Shown here one piece after another: positions 62,222 to 64,000 of a stretch of 64,000 bases of DNA. Origin of the DNA: Polaribacter sp. HaHaR_3_91 (lineage in GTDB: Bacteria > Bacteroidota > Bacteroidia > Flavobacteriales > Flavobacteriaceae). The position numbers and the translations under genes are program-made. The stretch's first letter is position 1. Each line of letters opens with the position of its first letter. The DNA lies in NCBI RefSeq assembly GCF_019278525.1, contig NZ_CP058986.1, positions 186,001 to 250,000 of the forward strand, in the 5' to 3' direction. Below the pieces are notes generated by a model. It made no database searches. It was not told the origin of the DNA and worked only from the letters and a program-made list of their open reading frames with translations.

Positions 62222-63079
62222 ATGGCATATTTAGAACTAAATAATATTTACAAAAGTTATCATCAAGCAGATGGAGAGACAGAAGTGTTGTCTAATATCA
62301 ACTTGAAAATAGAAGAAGGCGAATTTGTTGCAATTGTAGGTTTTACAGGAAGTGGAAAAACAACGTTAGTTAATTTAATTAATGGATTGATAAAACCAAC
62401 AAGTGGAGAAGTGTTGTTTAAAGGAGAACCTGTGGTTGGTACAAGTCATGAACGTGGAGTTATTTTTCAAAATTATTCGTTATTGCCTTGGTTAACGGTT
62501 GGTCAGAATGTGTTTATGGCAGTAAAAGAAGCTTTTCCGAAGAAAAATAAAAAGGAACTAAATGAAATTGTTGCCAATTATGTAGAAATGGTGAGTTTAA
62601 CGCCAGCAATAAATAAAAGACCAAACGAATTATCTGGAGGAATGCGTCAAAGAGTAGCGGTTGCAAGAGCTTTGGCAATGAAACCAGAAATGATAATTAT
62701 GGACGAACCTCTAGGAGCTTTAGATGCTTTAACACGTGGTAATTTACAAGACGAAATCTTAAATATTTGGGGGAAAGATAAGAGAACAGCTTTGTTAATT
62801 ACAAATGATGTTGATGAAGGTATTTATATGGCAGATAGAATTATTCCTTTAAGGCCTGGGCCTAATGCAACTTTAGGACCAGAATTTAAAATTGATTTAG
62901 AGCGTCCGAGAGATAAAACAGCCATGAATGACAATGAGAGTTTTAAGAAAACAAGAAATGCTATTATTGAGTATTTAATGGATATTGGAAATGAACGTAA
63001 ATCTGAAGCTAAAAAGGAATATATACTTCCAGATTTAACGCCTAAAGATTTTGTGAATCAGTTTAAATTTGGAATGTAA
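62222..63079 (+). CDS. nrtC: Nitrate ABC transporter ATP-binding protein 1
   Basis: A 285-residue ABC ATPase of the nitrate/sulfonate/taurine importer type. Walker A is GFTGSGKTT (about residues 40-48), the Q-loop is in FQNYSLLPW, the signature LSGGMRQR is canonical (about 139), Walker B is MIIMDEPLGALD (about 158-169). The H-switch is ITNDVDEG, where the usual His is Asn (about 195). It lacks the NrtA-like C-terminal domain of cyanobacterial NrtC. I name it nrtC by position only. It overlaps the next gene by 1 base (TAATG). Confidence 0.9.
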   Translation: MAYLELNNIYKSYHQADGETEVLSNINLKIEEGEFVAIVGFTGSGKTTLVNLINGLIKPTSGEVLFKGEPVVGTSHERGVIFQNYSLLPWLTVGQNVFMAVKEAFPKKNKKELNEIVANYVEMVSLTPAINKRPNELSGGMRQRVAVARALAMKPEMIIMDEPLGALDALTRGNLQDEILNIWGKDKRTALLITNDVDEGIYMADRIIPLRPGPNATLGPEFKIDLERPRDKTAMNDNESFKKTRNAIIEYLMDIGNERKSEAKKEYILPDLTPKDFVNQFKFGM

Positions 63080-63909
63080 TGAGCACTATAATAAAACAAG
63101 AACCACCTAAAATTATTACGAATAACAAACCATTTCCTTCGAATGATGTAATGTTAGATTTAAAAAATCTTAAAAAAGTATATCCTACTCCAAAAGGAGA
63201 TTATGTAGTTTTAGAAGATTTAAATCTGCAGATAAAAAAAGAAGAATTTGTGACTATTATTGGGCATTCTGGTTGTGGTAAAACAACAATGCTTTCTATG
63301 ATTGCTGGTTTAAACCCAATTTCTGGAGGTAATATTTCTGTGTTAGGAAAACACATACAAGGTCCTGGACCAGATAGAGGTGTTATTTTTCAATCGCCTA
63401 GTTTAATGCCTTGGATGACTTCTTTACAGAATGTTTTGTTGGGAGTAAATCAGGTTTTTCCTAAAGCTACAAAAGCACAAAGAAATGATGTTGCAAAATA
63501 CTATTTACAAAAAGTAGGTTTAGAAGATGCTTTTCATAAAAAAGCAAGTGAATTATCGCAAGGTATGCAACAAAGAGTAGGTATTGCAAGAGCATTTGCA
63601 ATTAAACCAAAAGTATTGTTGTTAGATGAACCTTTTGGAATGTTAGATTCTTTAACAAGAGGAGAATTGCAAGACATTTTAATAGAAATCTGGAACAAAG
63701 AAAAAATAACAGCAGTAATGATTACCCACGATGTAGATGAAGCTATTTTTTTAGCAGACAGAGTGGTAATGATGACTAGCGGACCGAAAGCCAAAATTGG
63801 AGATATTTTAGATATCAATTTTGAAAGACCAAGAACTAGAAAATCTGTTTTAGAGCATGACGATTATTATACATACAGAAAGCATTTAATAGATTTTTTA
63901 GAGCATTAA
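63079..63909 (+). CDS. nrtD: Nitrate ABC transporter ATP-binding protein 2
   Basis: A 276-residue ABC ATPase paralogous to the previous one. Walker A is GHSGCGKTT (about residues 57-66), the Q-loop is in FQSPSLMPW, the signature is LSQGMQQR, where the second Gly of LSGG is changed to Gln (about 156), Walker B is VLLLDEPFGMLD, and the H-switch is ITHDVDEA, with the His intact. Together with NrtC it should form a heterodimer with one complete and one defective ATP site. The start at 63079 overlaps nrtC. An N-terminal extension of about 25 residues precedes the ABC fold. Confidence 0.92.
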   Translation: MSTIIKQEPPKIITNNKPFPSNDVMLDLKNLKKVYPTPKGDYVVLEDLNLQIKKEEFVTIIGHSGCGKTTMLSMIAGLNPISGGNISVLGKHIQGPGPDRGVIFQSPSLMPWMTSLQNVLLGVNQVFPKATKAQRNDVAKYYLQKVGLEDAFHKKASELSQGMQQRVGIARAFAIKPKVLLLDEPFGMLDSLTRGELQDILIEIWNKEKITAVMITHDVDEAIFLADRVVMMTSGPKAKIGDILDINFERPRTRKSVLEHDDYYTYRKHLIDFLEH

Positions 63910-64000
63910 AAGAGAGTAGAAGTAATTATATTTTAGAGAATTAAAAACATGAGAAATGTCATAATAAAGATGTTTTAGTCTTTTTATATTTCGAAACTTA

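Noticed and set aside
1..64000. tRNA, rRNA, integrases, transposases and phage genes
   Set aside because: I looked for tRNA-like GGTTCGAATC arms, transposase DDE motifs and integrase motifs in the translated frames and gaps and saw none. A tRNAscan-SE or IS search could still find something short.
63910..64000. A short frame ATGAGAAATG... at 63950
   Set aside because: It ends after nine codons, and nothing else is recognisable before the window edge.

Overview
The window looks like a chromosome segment from a marine member of the Flavobacteriaceae (Bacteroidota), with Polaribacter or Tenacibaculum as the nearest look-alikes. This rests on very AT-rich DNA, flavobacterial TAnnTTTG -7 promoter boxes, a type IX secretion C-terminal sorting domain, a BtuG-like surface lipoprotein behind a cobalamin riboswitch, and protein sequences of clear flavobacterial character. 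The genus is an inference. I saw no rRNA, tRNA, CRISPR array, prophage or insertion sequence.

Layout. 1-2.8 kb: the 5' part of an aldose 1-epimerase-like gene, recA, an unlisted 49-residue PspC-like gene and a LytTR response regulator. 2.8-8.1 kb (minus strand): a surface-polysaccharide block with a flippase, an esterase lipoprotein, dut, an MBOAT O-acyltransferase and an SGNH-like partner. 8.1-12.5 kb (plus strand): gpsA, an ACT-domain protein, an MFS exporter and a secreted Kelch protein. 12.5-19.3 kb: two paralogous small secreted proteins, glpD, a large secreted subtilase with a T9SS tail, and a 286-bp remnant of the 5' part of glpD on the far side of the protease. 19.4-22.6 kb: TerB-like protein, 2OG-Fe(II) oxygenase, PPOX-family protein and NhaC antiporter. 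23-30.3 kb (minus strand): a complete RND efflux operon with a GbsR/MarR-type regulator at the front, a TetR regulator near the end and a perfect inverted repeat in the promoter region. 30.4-45.1 kb: pheS, an unusual receiver-PPDK_N fusion, two glutamate dehydrogenases of apparently different cofactor type, two LysE-family exporters, the riboswitch-controlled BtuG-like lipoprotein, a CtpA-type protease, dCMP deaminase and a HupE/UreJ protein.

45.2-63.9 kb is the most notable part: a nitrate assimilation island, all on the plus strand. It encodes NirB and NirD, a DUF4202 protein, a NarX-like sensor kinase with a P-box-like motif and its NarL-like regulator, a NarK-type MFS transporter, and a single-chain nitrate reductase in which the molybdopterin subunit is fused to an FAD/NAD reductase and a BFD iron-sulfur domain. 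A translationally coupled protein follows, resembling a sulfite/nitrite reductase that has lost its siroheme cysteines and gained a C-terminal rubredoxin. Then come an FNR-type regulator with all four cluster cysteines and an NrtABCD-type ABC importer with one predicted degenerate ATP site. The set would import nitrate by two routes and reduce it to ammonium, and the glutamate dehydrogenases could fix that ammonium. TACGTA-containing, partly palindromic sites recur upstream of nirB, the response regulator, the MFS transporter and nrtA, and are candidates for a shared regulatory site.

Two families of dispersed imperfect palindromic repeats occupy several intergenic gaps, with four full-length copies of the commoner family and three of those inside the nitrate island.
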